DNA of 64,000 nt, taken from Nereocystis luetkeana (Eukaryota > Sar > Phaeophyceae > Laminariales > Laminariaceae). The notes beneath the pieces are model-generated. The model was not told the origin of the DNA. It saw only the letters and a list, made by a program, of their open reading frames with translations, and made no database searches. Positions 53,773 to 64,000 of the stretch are shown here, piece after piece. Numbering within the stretch: position 1 is the stretch's first letter; each line of letters starts with the position of its first letter. The stretch spans positions 9,675,324-9,739,323 of the forward strand of contig JARUPZ010000024.1 of the NCBI GenBank assembly GCA_031213475.1. Direction: 5' to 3'. The position numbers were made by a program, and so were the translations under genes.

Positions 53773-56700
53773 TCAAGTTATAATTGTTGACACCTCGCCA
53801 CCGGCGCATGTGTTGCCCGTGAGCTCACAGAACCCAGAGTAACCGATGGTGTTGCGCGCTGACACTCTGAAATAGTATTGTAATCCCGTGGTGAGGCCCG
53901 TCGCGGTGTACGTGGTGTTGGACACGTCGGCGTATCCGTACGTGGAGTCAGACGACAAGTACCTGAGACAGCAGAGTCAGGGTCAGGTTACATGGTTAGG
54001 TTTGGGTCAGGAGCGTTGTCGTTGCAACTCCCGGTTGACTCACCCGGCGCTCGTGCGTCACAAGCTCATGTTTTTATCCCCAGCTATTACAGCGTCAAAA
54101 ATCAAGGTACTGCATAGAACGTGGCTAGCTTTACACCAAACGGCTTTTTGTCAGAATCCGAGGCCACCCATGCCATTTCCTTAATCGCAACGATGCTTAA
54201 ACCGTTCGATTTCACCACCTGTAGACGGGTGTACTTCAGCCTGTGGACCGCTCGCAGGGCCAGACATCCTCAGATGCATGATTGACGACTAGAAAAATAC
54301 TTGGACCCTACCAGTATGACACTTTCTGAGGCGCGCTACGATATGGGTACAGTAGCAGCTTTAGCCAAACTACATGTGACTGACGGGGCTCCTCGGCCGA
54401 GGAAAGAGCTATAATCGTATCGCTGGAAAGTTGTAGTTACTACCGTTGTGCGTTATTTTTCGAATTTCCTAAGGCATGGGATTATGCGTCGGGCTGCACT
54501 TTCTTTTTTTCTCAAGCCCAGAAACTTATAGCTGCACCCCTATCGCAGCATGCATCATCCCTCCGTACCAAGTAAAGTCTGGACAATTTTAGCGTCGCCA
54601 CTACTATACGCCGGTTCACACTTACAGTAGGGCTATGCAGTGGGGACCCCAGTTTATGAGCGCGCGAGCTAAGACCAATATGTAGTCAAGGAGCGCTGGT
54701 GCCGGCTTGTCAACGGGTGCTGTTAAGTCGCGGATACCCACTGTATTAGGGCATTGCGACATGCGACCCTTTCCACTCACCCAAGTTCGGTACTCCACTG
54801 TATTCTGTACTCATACACATCATCCCCTCCGTCAGACCCGGGGTAAACGCCTCCGACGGGTGTGGGGCAGATGGTTGGAGAGTCCTCCGTCCCAAAGCAC
54901 GGGATGCCATGCGACGGCACCAGCGGGAAGTCCCACGACACAGTGGCACTACCGGAAGTGTCGTTGCTAGCAACCAATCCCACCGGGATGCCCGGAGTCT
55001 GCTGGGACGGGTAGGATGACGTGGGGGATGCTGCGCGGGAGACTCCAGCGCCTGCGCTGTTCTCTGCCGCTATTTTGACGTAATACCTGATCAAGTCAAG
55101 CAGCGCAGCAGTCATTGGGTTCTATGAAATTGTTGCAAATACGTCAGCTGTGAGTTCGACCGACTGAGGGGTTTGATACTCAGTTTCGCAAGCTTCACGA
55201 TACGCGGGTCGGGTCTAAAGTACCCTCATGTCATGCATTGAAGCTGCAGCACGGAGTTGAGGTCGAGGTACAATGTGTTGTACGAAGTTGTTCTATTTCA
55301 TCTTGCACACTCCTGAGACCCGTCTGACCCCAGTGCCACGCCGTCTATGGCGTATATCTGTAGACTGCATGTTGCGTTCTTGACCGGGATTCCAGTGCAG
55401 CAACTCAGAAAACGTGTTTTTCTTCTTTACTGACCTCCTGGATGTGCTGAGGTACTGCACAGTGTAGGCCCGCTCTGACGAGTTCACCCGTGCGCTGCCG
55501 GAGTGCGGCGACCCCACGAGGCTGTTGAAAGATTCCGATACGTCCCATGTGATGACGAAGGCTGTAACACTGTCGCCGCCGTCAGATCCCGGAGGGTAGA
55601 AGCTGGCCTGTTGTCGTATTAGTTCGCGATTAAAAACTGTGTGAGGTGAAACATGCCGAGAGATGGACGCACAATCTGAGGAGCACACACACGTATGTAC
55701 CTAAGACACTACAGCAGTACCGTTCGCGATTGCGTTGTTTTGTCGAGGCAGCAGCTTATCCACAACTTTGTCTCGGTATTTTTGGGATATTCATCCGAGG
55801 CAACAGGGTTGTTTTTTCGCTTTTTTGGGGGTGGTGAGTAGCACAACCGCAAGACCTGGCCGTGTAGCGTTCCTTGGATCAACACCTATGGGAATCATAT
55901 GCGAAACCGAAATTATGGACACATCTGGAGGAGTTGACTTGCTGTGCGCGCCGTAGAGACGGGGATGCCACTAATTCAATACCGACGTAGTCTGTACCAG
56001 GTATATTCTACGCGGAGGCGAGGATTGCATGTCGCGAAGATAATAAGAAGCATGTCCTCACCGTGAGCATGGTGTCCGATGTGATTCCTAGCACAACGTC
56101 ATTAGGTGCCGTCGGCTCCTCGTACGGGTGTTGGAACGCAGGGCTGGAGCTTTGAGTGGCACCGTAGCCGAGGCTGTTTCGTGCTGACACTCTGACGTAG
56201 TATTCTTCGCCTGTGTCCAGGCTCGATATAACCTGAAGGCGAGAATAATCGTACACGGCGGCCGCGAGTCAGGAAATGGCCAAATACTAACTTCGTACCA
56301 ATACCTCTCGAATAACTTATTTTGTGCCAATGCCCACCGTCGAGATCCCATGTGAGTTGCAGAGTTAAATGTGCACCTGCCAGAGGGACGGGAAGAATAT
56401 CCTCAAACGCTTTTAGACCCTGAAGACATCCATGTTCATTGTACCAAAAGCTAGGCATGATTGTAGGTTGTAGGCATGTGTGTAATACCGTACATGAAAA
56501 AGTTGGAGAGGACGAAGAGCGTACCTTATGGAACGGGGCTCCGCCGCTGAGGAGGGATACCGTCGAGTTGGAACTGTCCGCGAAGGTTGAGTCCAAGGCC
56601 CACTCCACCAAGTAGGCCACGACTGCGATTTATGCGAGGGTAATGGCAAACAACCACACAATTCATTGTCACGTTGCGAAAAAAAGTGGTGTGAAGCTTT

Positions 56701-59700
56701 AAAGAGGAAAGACAAGCCGTCATCGCGATGCAGTAACAAGGAGGTGTGCAAAATTATTCAGAACCAGACGCTAACCAGTGAGAATCCCGTGCTTGTCTTT
56801 CTACACAGGATTATCGTATCTGAGGGGAAGGTCAACCACGACAGGAACAAAATCGATATCTCGCTACGCTGAGGGTGCACGTGTGTCGCAGTTTTAAACA
56901 CTTTTGTGTCAAGAAAATGAGCATCTTCCGGTAACAGAGGCGAAGGGGTAGTCCGAACCGGTGCAAGGGAAGCGAAGTACCTGTGTCGCCGCCGTCATCC
57001 GCCGGAGGAGAGAAAACGAGCTTCAAGGACTGGGCATCGTACACTTCGATAGACACCGACGTTGGCCGGCCGGGCACCGTGGTGGGTTTTGCGGGGTCAG
57101 GTGCTACTTGTCCCTGGCTGAAGCCCACCGGGCTGTACGCGAACACGCGGGCGTAGTACGCCTGCCCCTTGACGAGTCCTCCGTCCGTGGGCAGGACCAT
57201 CTCCCCGGTGCATTCGCCTTGAACAACTCCGGTTTTGAGCTGGAAGATGGTGCGAATGTTTGAAATGGTGCGGGGTCTGAGGTTTATCGTAATCGAACTA
57301 CAGTACCCCACGCTCGCGGGCAATGGAGCATCGACATTGTAACACGTCTATCGATAGCCGGTCGACACCGTTCTTTGTGAGAGCTTGGGCCATGTTGTGA
57401 ATTTTCTCAAATTCATGTGGAAGCCAATGCACAACATTATACGGAGTGTCCATATCATAAACGACGTCAACCCATGCGTTTGGAGTATTTATGACTGGCG
57501 ATGCACTGGGTGGACTCTGAGTGCACGTGATCGCGCTCCCGTCGACTCGCTTCACGGCATACGTGGTTTCCCGTTACAAGTAAGACGCTCGCCAACTGGG
57601 AATGTATGGGCTATCGTTCAAACCGGCAGCCTGCAAGGAGTACTTATGGCCTATGTCTGGTGGTCGGTCATCCCTTACCTTGGTCGCAGTGATTTCGGTC
57701 GAAGCACCCGTCGACGCGTTGAGGGAATTCCTTGATACGACATCCTCCAGCTCGAAGTCGTCGCCTGCGTCTAGGAATGTTACCGTCCAGCGGTACTGCC
57801 CTAATCCAAGCTCCTGCCGGCTGACTTGCACACCTTCGGAAATGGTATCCAAAAAGTCCATCTGTAGTGTGCGACAGATAACAGCGAAACATTTTTTGCA
57901 ATTAGATAGAATAACTTTCGTTTTTAGGACGGTAATAATGCGACACTGACATGTATCGAAGAGAGAAGGAAACCAGAGTACAATTAGAAGCTCAATTGGA
58001 TACATCACATCCTTGACCTTTTGACAGCTCTGTGGTTTAGTCCGTTAGGAAGTTCATGATTTGTTTTTCAACTTTCGTCTAAACCCAGGTAACATCATAG
58101 AAACGACCCCGTCCTCGCATGCTGTAGCTCTTCTGCATTGCCGCATACCTCCATGGGCCCAGAATGCTCTACCGCGGCAGGGGATGATAATTTAGGAAAT
58201 ATTCCCACTTTCTGCTTCTTTTGCCAAGCATTTTCAAACCTTGTTGTTTCGGTAAGTACCTTCATCTGCAGCGACCCCGAATTCTCCAATCGGCTGTCGG
58301 GACACTCGTCATCGTTATTGCCTGCGTCGTTCTCACACGTGACCAGAGAGTCCGTAGTCGATACTGCCGGCAATTCGTCGGAACCCAAGGCCACGGCGTC
58401 GAAAGGAATGGGGTCGGTAACCAACTCGTATCCGGAGCGAGTGAGAGCTAGCTCGAAGAACCTGTTGCACGAAAACACGGCGAAGACGGCCGACCGCAGG
58501 TGGTTAATAACCCCTTTAGAACTGCAGCCATGTTTTCGGGGACAAATCACTTGGAACTAGTGTGGGGTCATTTTTGCAGTATTAATAGTGGAAGGGTCGA
58601 GCCCTGGAAGGTGAATGAGAAAATCGGGCGCAAGCCTCAACGAAGCGTGGGCCTACTGCAGTCATGGATGGCTCTGGATCGCATCAGGAGACCAGAAATC
58701 TACAAAGAAATATTGTTTGTCATGGTGTTTATCGCACGATGGAACTAAAGACCGGATGCGTCATTACTTGATCGCCGAGACGATTCCTTGCCGATGCTTG
58801 AGTCAAATACTTGATTTTTTAATCCGCCTGCACCAGCAAAGTAATTACACACCCCGACATCATTGGACGAGCTCATGCGGTATGGTGGTATGGGCCGGAA
58901 ATACCGCCCTGGTACGGGCAGAGTTTGGGAGGCGTAAGCTACACAGCAGGGTCACAGAGAGGCCTCGGCAGCACCGTCCTGATGGGTGTGTTGTTGGTCT
59001 ATATACTTGTATAAAAATAGTAGACCTGTGATGCTATAATAGACTTACCCATCAATAATGGTGGCATTCGAAGAAGTTTCCACCACCCAAGTGGCGTAGT
59101 CCGGGGAGTTCGGACACCGGAACGCCTCTGTGATTGGGTCGTCAAAAGTCGGTGTGGGGTCCAGCTCCACCCAGTATGAAGTTATTTCCTCCCCGCCGTT
59201 CGAAATCGGTGCGGAATAGGTCACTACAAGTCGCTGGTGAGACGAAGACACAAGGCGTATTTTGGGGGGTCGGAAGAGAACGGTGTGAAGCGGGGTGTAA
59301 CGAGGGTCCGAATGGGCAAAATACTGGTGCCCGTGTAATCTACGTTTTGTTTTTTTCGGTGCTGTCTATTATCCTGGCCCTACTGCTACAGCTCCCTCCC
59401 TTTCGTAGCTCACATCTGGGTCGCAGGGTGGGCACCCCCCCCCCCCCCTCCGCACTACGGTGCATGCCTTTACGATCAAGTTTGATGGCAAGATTCGTTG
59501 CTACGACATTTCTGCAAGAGTAACGGGATGTCTTCCGTGAAAGGTATCCCACCCTCAAGGTATACTCAAACACGAGCACGATCCCTTGCCTGAGAGTCGC
59601 CGATGCCGTCCCCCTCCGTGGCGTTGTACCCCTTTGTACTGACGGTTACATTGGTAGGGGCGGAAGGTGTCGACAGCGGCGGGGTGATCGCCCCAGATTC

Positions 59701-62700
59701 CAATTTGGCCCTCACGCCCTGCCCGTGTCGATTGAAAGCGCTGACGTAGACTGTGTAGGAGATGCCCGGGCTGAGGTCGGAAATGGTGTAGCTCAGCTCG
59801 TCCGAACCAAGGTCGACGGAGCCGTAGCCCACTGGGGCCTCACCGACCTGAAGCGAAGAGCACAGTAGGAAGGTGGTTCGGTTTATACCCACAACATCGT
59901 TTCTTTACCGTTGGTACAATATCAGCACCGCAGTGCTGGAATTGTATTTTACCAATACGGGATGCCATTTTTCGGCGGTTTCAGTTGTGCCCATGAGGAA
60001 AAAAATGCCGACTGGCCGTTGCTTTATGCTGCCGGTAGTCTCGACTATACGGGCATGCCAAGGTTTATTGCAGCTCGATTATACATTTCTTGCTATCGGT
60101 ACCTGGCAGTCGCTGCAAATGAGTGCTCCGGTCGACTCGACGACCTCGTTATCCCCGTCCAGTATCGAGGCAGCGGCATCGTCGTTTGTACTCCACAAAT
60201 AAGCATCGTCGAGTACCAGCGCACCTCTGTCTCCGACAGGTGTTTCAAACGTGACCTGGAAGGGACATGAGGCAGGGGTGGGTGGTGGCGCCATTTGATG
60301 TGTGCCGCCATTGCTAAAATATGAAGTCACGTTAGATGAAGGCGCCGGTTACAACCTTTTTCTTTTCTGGGCTTCGTATTGAGCCGATTTCGTCAATAAC
60401 CGCCGCCACAGAGTCGATTGAAGCTGCATATCTGAACCACATCAAATCTTGCGCTGTTATCGAAGTTTGTTTCAATGGTTGCGCCCTCATATCGCTATCT
60501 AGTAAACCTACCTGCTTACTTGTTTTACGTAGCGTGAGGCATCGTTTCCAATCAGCAGAGCGTTCGAATAACACGACGCGTTATCTCGCAAAATAAATGG
60601 CATTGTTGACGTTCAACCATGGACCAACCGTCGTAGGATTCCGAGTTTTTCTGCAACACCACACGGCTGCCAGTATAACTTTTCGTGTATTTTTTTTTTT
60701 CTCGGTGATGAATCTTCCCTCAGAAGCGTCACTTTCATGGTTCGACGGCACGGGTCTCGGAGGCACCAAGGGGACTCTTGGAGAGTTTGAACAACCTTGC
60801 TTTTGCAGTGTGTTCGTGAATCAAGTTCTGTCTGAGACCGTTCTTTACGGCACTGCCTGAGGGTGGGTGCCTTACAACGGCGTCGCGTTTCAGATAGCGG
60901 TTACAACTCAGGACGCACTACATTTCGCCCTCGCAATGATGACTTGCAAGAAACATTTCCCCCTGAATTTCATCTCTCTGTTGCATATCTACTTGGTCAC
61001 CTCTTTCGCTCCTGCGAAGTTGATGAAAGTGCGTCATTTTGCGGTATATGCACCATATTCTTGACTATCTTGTGACTCACAAAAAATAACAAGCGAGCAC
61101 AATGTTGCAATTATAGCGCTACATATTTTTTTTTCGGGGTACAGCACCTGCGGAATCGGAAAACGCAAGCACCCTCACAAGAGCACAAATACGTGGCCCG
61201 CACCTGCCAATCATATCCGTTGTCGTCGTTCTCGCTCCGGGTTACCGTTAGGTCTCCTGTGGGCTCTAGCCCCTCTAAGGCCGCCTCCACTTCCGCCGCA
61301 GATGCTCCAGCTGACACGTAGGTGCTGCAACACGTACGAAGAAAGCTCGGTCAAACGCTGTGGCAGATACATCTTTGCTACATACACAGTGCAGTTTCCC
61401 CTTTGGTACGTCGGGTACCTCGATATACTTTACGCCGGGCCTGTTTTCTCAGCTCCAGGTGACTACTGCTTTTAGTGCTCTCGTTTAGTACGTGGTGGTT
61501 CCGCCTTGGTATTAGTTCTTGCTTGCTGGTCGGGAGGAGAAGCACAAATCGACTTGCCGCACGCGGGTACAGATGTCTAACGTCGCCACCAACTACTTCT
61601 AGCGGTGCAAAATGCAGCGAATGCGCAGGCTGCGGGGCGTAGAAGCCCAGCAACCATTCTCAGCTGCGCTAAGTACGGTAGGACGACAAACGCCCAATGC
61701 TGTGAACTTCAAGTTTCTCCGTGACCATTGGCGAGGTAAGCTGAGCCACAAAGCGAACCCCATTACACGGTTTTGGAGGCAAAGTACTTGATAATATAGT
61801 GGGGTCGTTCTAGCAGAACCAAATGGGATTAGAACACACGCATACGACGTGCCTTGCCTAAATGGGCTGCACACCCCGCAGGCGACATGGTGCACGAAAC
61901 GAAGGATCACATTCACCTGAAATTTGACGCAGCAAATTGCGCTCTCCAGTATCCGCGAATAACCGCCTCGTCGGCAGTTGTAGCGTTTCGAGACCCTTCC
62001 CCGCTTCCAGTGATGGAAACTTCCTGAACCTCTGCCGCGCCGCCGGCCCTGATACCCGATATCACCTCGTATACCTGCCAATTTTGGATACGGATAAGTT
62101 CACGAGAGCGAGAAATAACCGTGTAAGGGGCCAAGGCTCGCGGTAAAACGAAAAACTGCAGAAAGAGGCCAGCTATGATGATAAGGATGATATTTTCTTA
62201 CAGCTTAGCTGGTTTACCTGAAATCTGGTCCTTCGTCACACCGTAGACTAAAAACAACACTACAGTGCATGTTGCGCTGTTTCGCCATTGGCTAAAAACC
62301 AACATGGAGCAAAGAAAGGGTCAGACGGGACGTGCAGGGCGCTGATCCATATCGCTTACACGTGGAGGAGTGATCGCAAGGGTGGCATATTTACAGCTCT
62401 GTCAGCCGGTGCTTTCGCAAGCATACTGGTTTTGGGAAAACATTGAAGCTCGAACGCCTTCATATGGGGTAGTAAGGCGCTTGTGCGCAATTTAGATATC
62501 AAGTGGCTCATCGTAATGGTTTGTAAGTGCGCGAGGGTAGGCAACAGGCGCAGTGCAGCGCGCTGGTGCGAGTAACCATGCGAGGAAGTTCTCACCCTGA
62601 TGGAGGCGGTGCCGGAGAAAGTGTCTGAAGGGGTGAGCATAGGCTGATCCCCTCCGTTGGTGTCGCTGTCCTCGAAGACGATGGTGTACACGTAACCCTC

Positions 62701-64000
62701 GTCGCCATTGATGGTCGAACGCTGTCGAGGTGGGGGCAAACGTTAGGGTACGGGTTAAGGCTATAGATGCGAGAAACATTCGGTAGGACTGCTCGAGACC
62801 AGGTTTTGGTAGACAGCGTGGCCCCAGACGCCTACACTTTTCTCGTGGGCGGTCCGCGCGGTCAAGACGCCGCTTTTTCAAAGCGAGCGTCGTGACGGTG
62901 GCGTTTGACCTATAGGGTAGGGGTTGCGTCATTCAGCCGACAGCCTTGTAAAATGGGGCATGGGGAAGACATACACCCCATCGGACGCTCAACGAGGCAT
63001 CAAAACAAGAACAACAACTTCACGCCCTTCTCCTCCCACCCAGACTTAAGGAGCGACGGTCGATGGTTTTGTGCGAATGGGCTATCTGAAATTGAGGATG
63101 CGACCACGAAAAAACGACTCAAACGCGGGAAATCAATTGCTTACCTCCACGTCCAAATGGCCGACCGGGAAGTCGTCGCTGCCTCCGTTGATGTTCATCA
63201 GAGCGTCGCGCATACTGATGTATGACACGTCCGGGTCCATGCCGACGTTTGTCGACGAACCCTTGAACCACAACCTGTCCGTTCACCACGAATGTAAGTA
63301 TGCGGTCAAACTACTGTATTTGTTGCCGCTGTATGCGTGTGCTCAGAGCCAAGTCGTCACCAAAGCGCGTGAGGTACGTCTAAGACGCTTGCTATCCACT
63401 GGTCTGCATATTGTATGTGGTTGTTGCTTCGGTGCGAGGCGTGCCTTCACGGGGATATTCACACGTTGACATCACACGTCCTGCAGTCTACCATTTGAAT
63501 GACCTAATATACCACCAGGTATATTTTACACATCCGGGCAGTATCACTCAGAATGCCGGCCCCAGTTGTTGGCAAGTAAAAATATTCAAATATGTAAACT
63601 ACACGTTCGGAATCCACCGGGGCCTGCCATGTAGGCCCAGCATACATTCAGTACATATTGCAGTAAGCCTTTGATAAAGCAATGTGCCAGGTACCAGATT
63701 TACAGACTCGCATTTAGATTATAAGCTGCGACGCCTGGGCCTGACGAGGGGCATCAACACCAGCTTGACTAAACGAAAGTCGAATGCAGAAAAGCAACAA
63801 ACAGGAAACCTCGCGATAGTTCCTCACCGGAACGTTTCAAAAGGCTCATCGCCGGATTCCCAGGTCATCCTGACTGCCTGAATCTCGTCCCTTGCGGTGT
63901 CAGTCTCAAACCACTCGACTCGGTACCCCAGTACCTGGGAGCCACCGTTTTCTTCAGGCGACGTCCATGCCACCTGTCGCCAACCGAACCCGGATAGTCC
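53773..64000 (-). CDS. Large fibronectin-III-type modular protein, 3' part, 16 exons
   Basis: Exons (minus strand, 5' to 3'): 64000-63828 (runs off the window), 63274-63145, 62721-62596, 62074-61917, 61324-61204, 60255-60103, 59847-59590, 59233-59049, 58461-58260, 57861-57679, 57239-56981, 56622-56525, 56232-56062, 55607-55435, 55086-54781, 53962-53773. All phases chain through 961 codons to a TGA at 53773. FN3 marks recur: YTISDLSPGISYTVYVSAFN, EEYYVRVSARNSLGYG, YYVKIAAENSAGAG, YYFRVSARNTIGYSG and PP-DGGDSVTAF. Such modules are adhesion or scaffold beta-sandwiches, usually extracellular. No membrane anchor follows the last module. One intron (after 59590) uses a GC donor. The start and any signal peptide lie beyond the window. 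It could continue past 53773 if GTGTCA after GGCGAG is used as a donor. Confidence 0.85.
57679..63274 (-). other. Non-FN3 modules within the FN3-type protein
   Basis: Between FN3 units lies a second module type spread over several exons. It has an acidic helical start such as AEVEAALEGLEPTGDLTVTR, then GYDWQVTF or QYRWTVTF, a short acidic GD box and a Gly/Ser-rich end. Examples are exons 63274-63145, 62721-62596, 61324-61204 with 60255-60103, and 58461-58260 with 57861-57679. I do not know a named domain for it. The exon at 58461 carries a TCENDAGNNDDECPD stretch that could hold a disulfide or bind metal. Confidence 0.6.
59385..59480 (+). repeat. Dispersed repeat family R2, copy 4
   Basis: ACAGCTCCCTCCCTTTCGTA, CTGGGTCGCAGGGTGGGCAC, a C run, then TCCGCACTACGGTGCATGCC. 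It sits in the FN3 gene's intron, antisense. Confidence 0.65.

Noticed and set aside
57298-57555. Open block in an FN3-gene intron, minus strand, with an acceptor-like AG
   Set aside because: Exons 57861-57679 and 57239-56981 join in phase without it, and the join reads as the expected module.

Overview
The window is nuclear DNA from an intron-rich eukaryote. I found no bacterial-style gene packing, no rRNA and no CRISPR array. The best guess is a stramenopile alga with a complex plastid, most likely a brown alga. The evidence is many short phase-consistent exons split by introns of 0.2 to 5 kb, a predicted protein with the signal peptide plus ASAFAP-like motif typical of heterokont plastid import, a large fibronectin-III-type protein, and introns full of microsatellites, small foldback elements and old repeats. 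The species is inferred, not proven.

Layout. (1) 1-36298, plus strand: most of a Niemann-Pick C1-type (NPC1) sterol-transporter gene. I traced 27 exons whose phases all chain, plus one probable upstream exon at the left edge; the true 5' end lies outside the window. Its longest intron (4231-9481) holds a 5'-truncated LINE. (2) 36299-38971: a convergent intergenic spacer with a 129-bp tandem repeat and a foldback element. (3) 38972-48199, minus strand: a complete eight-exon gene for a TspO/MBR-family membrane protein with a predicted plastid leader. One intron holds an inverted pair of Gag-like retroelement fossils. (4) 48200-53772: mostly intergenic, with two plus-strand exon-like blocks (50549-51424) and an unrecognised open region (52069-52549). 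(5) 53773-64000, minus strand: the 3' part (16 exons, 961 codons) of a large protein with repeated fibronectin-III-like and other modules, running off the right edge.

How they relate. NPC1 moves sterols out of late endosomes or lysosomes. TspO/MBR proteins bind tetrapyrroles and sterols. The two genes are convergent neighbours, but nothing in the sequence proves shared regulation. The most unusual signal is that in six NPC1 introns the 5' splice junction, including the last bases of the exon, has been tandemly copied into the intron, leaving decoy donor sites. Exon calls come from reading splice signals, phase continuity and remembered family sequences; no alignment or search was run.
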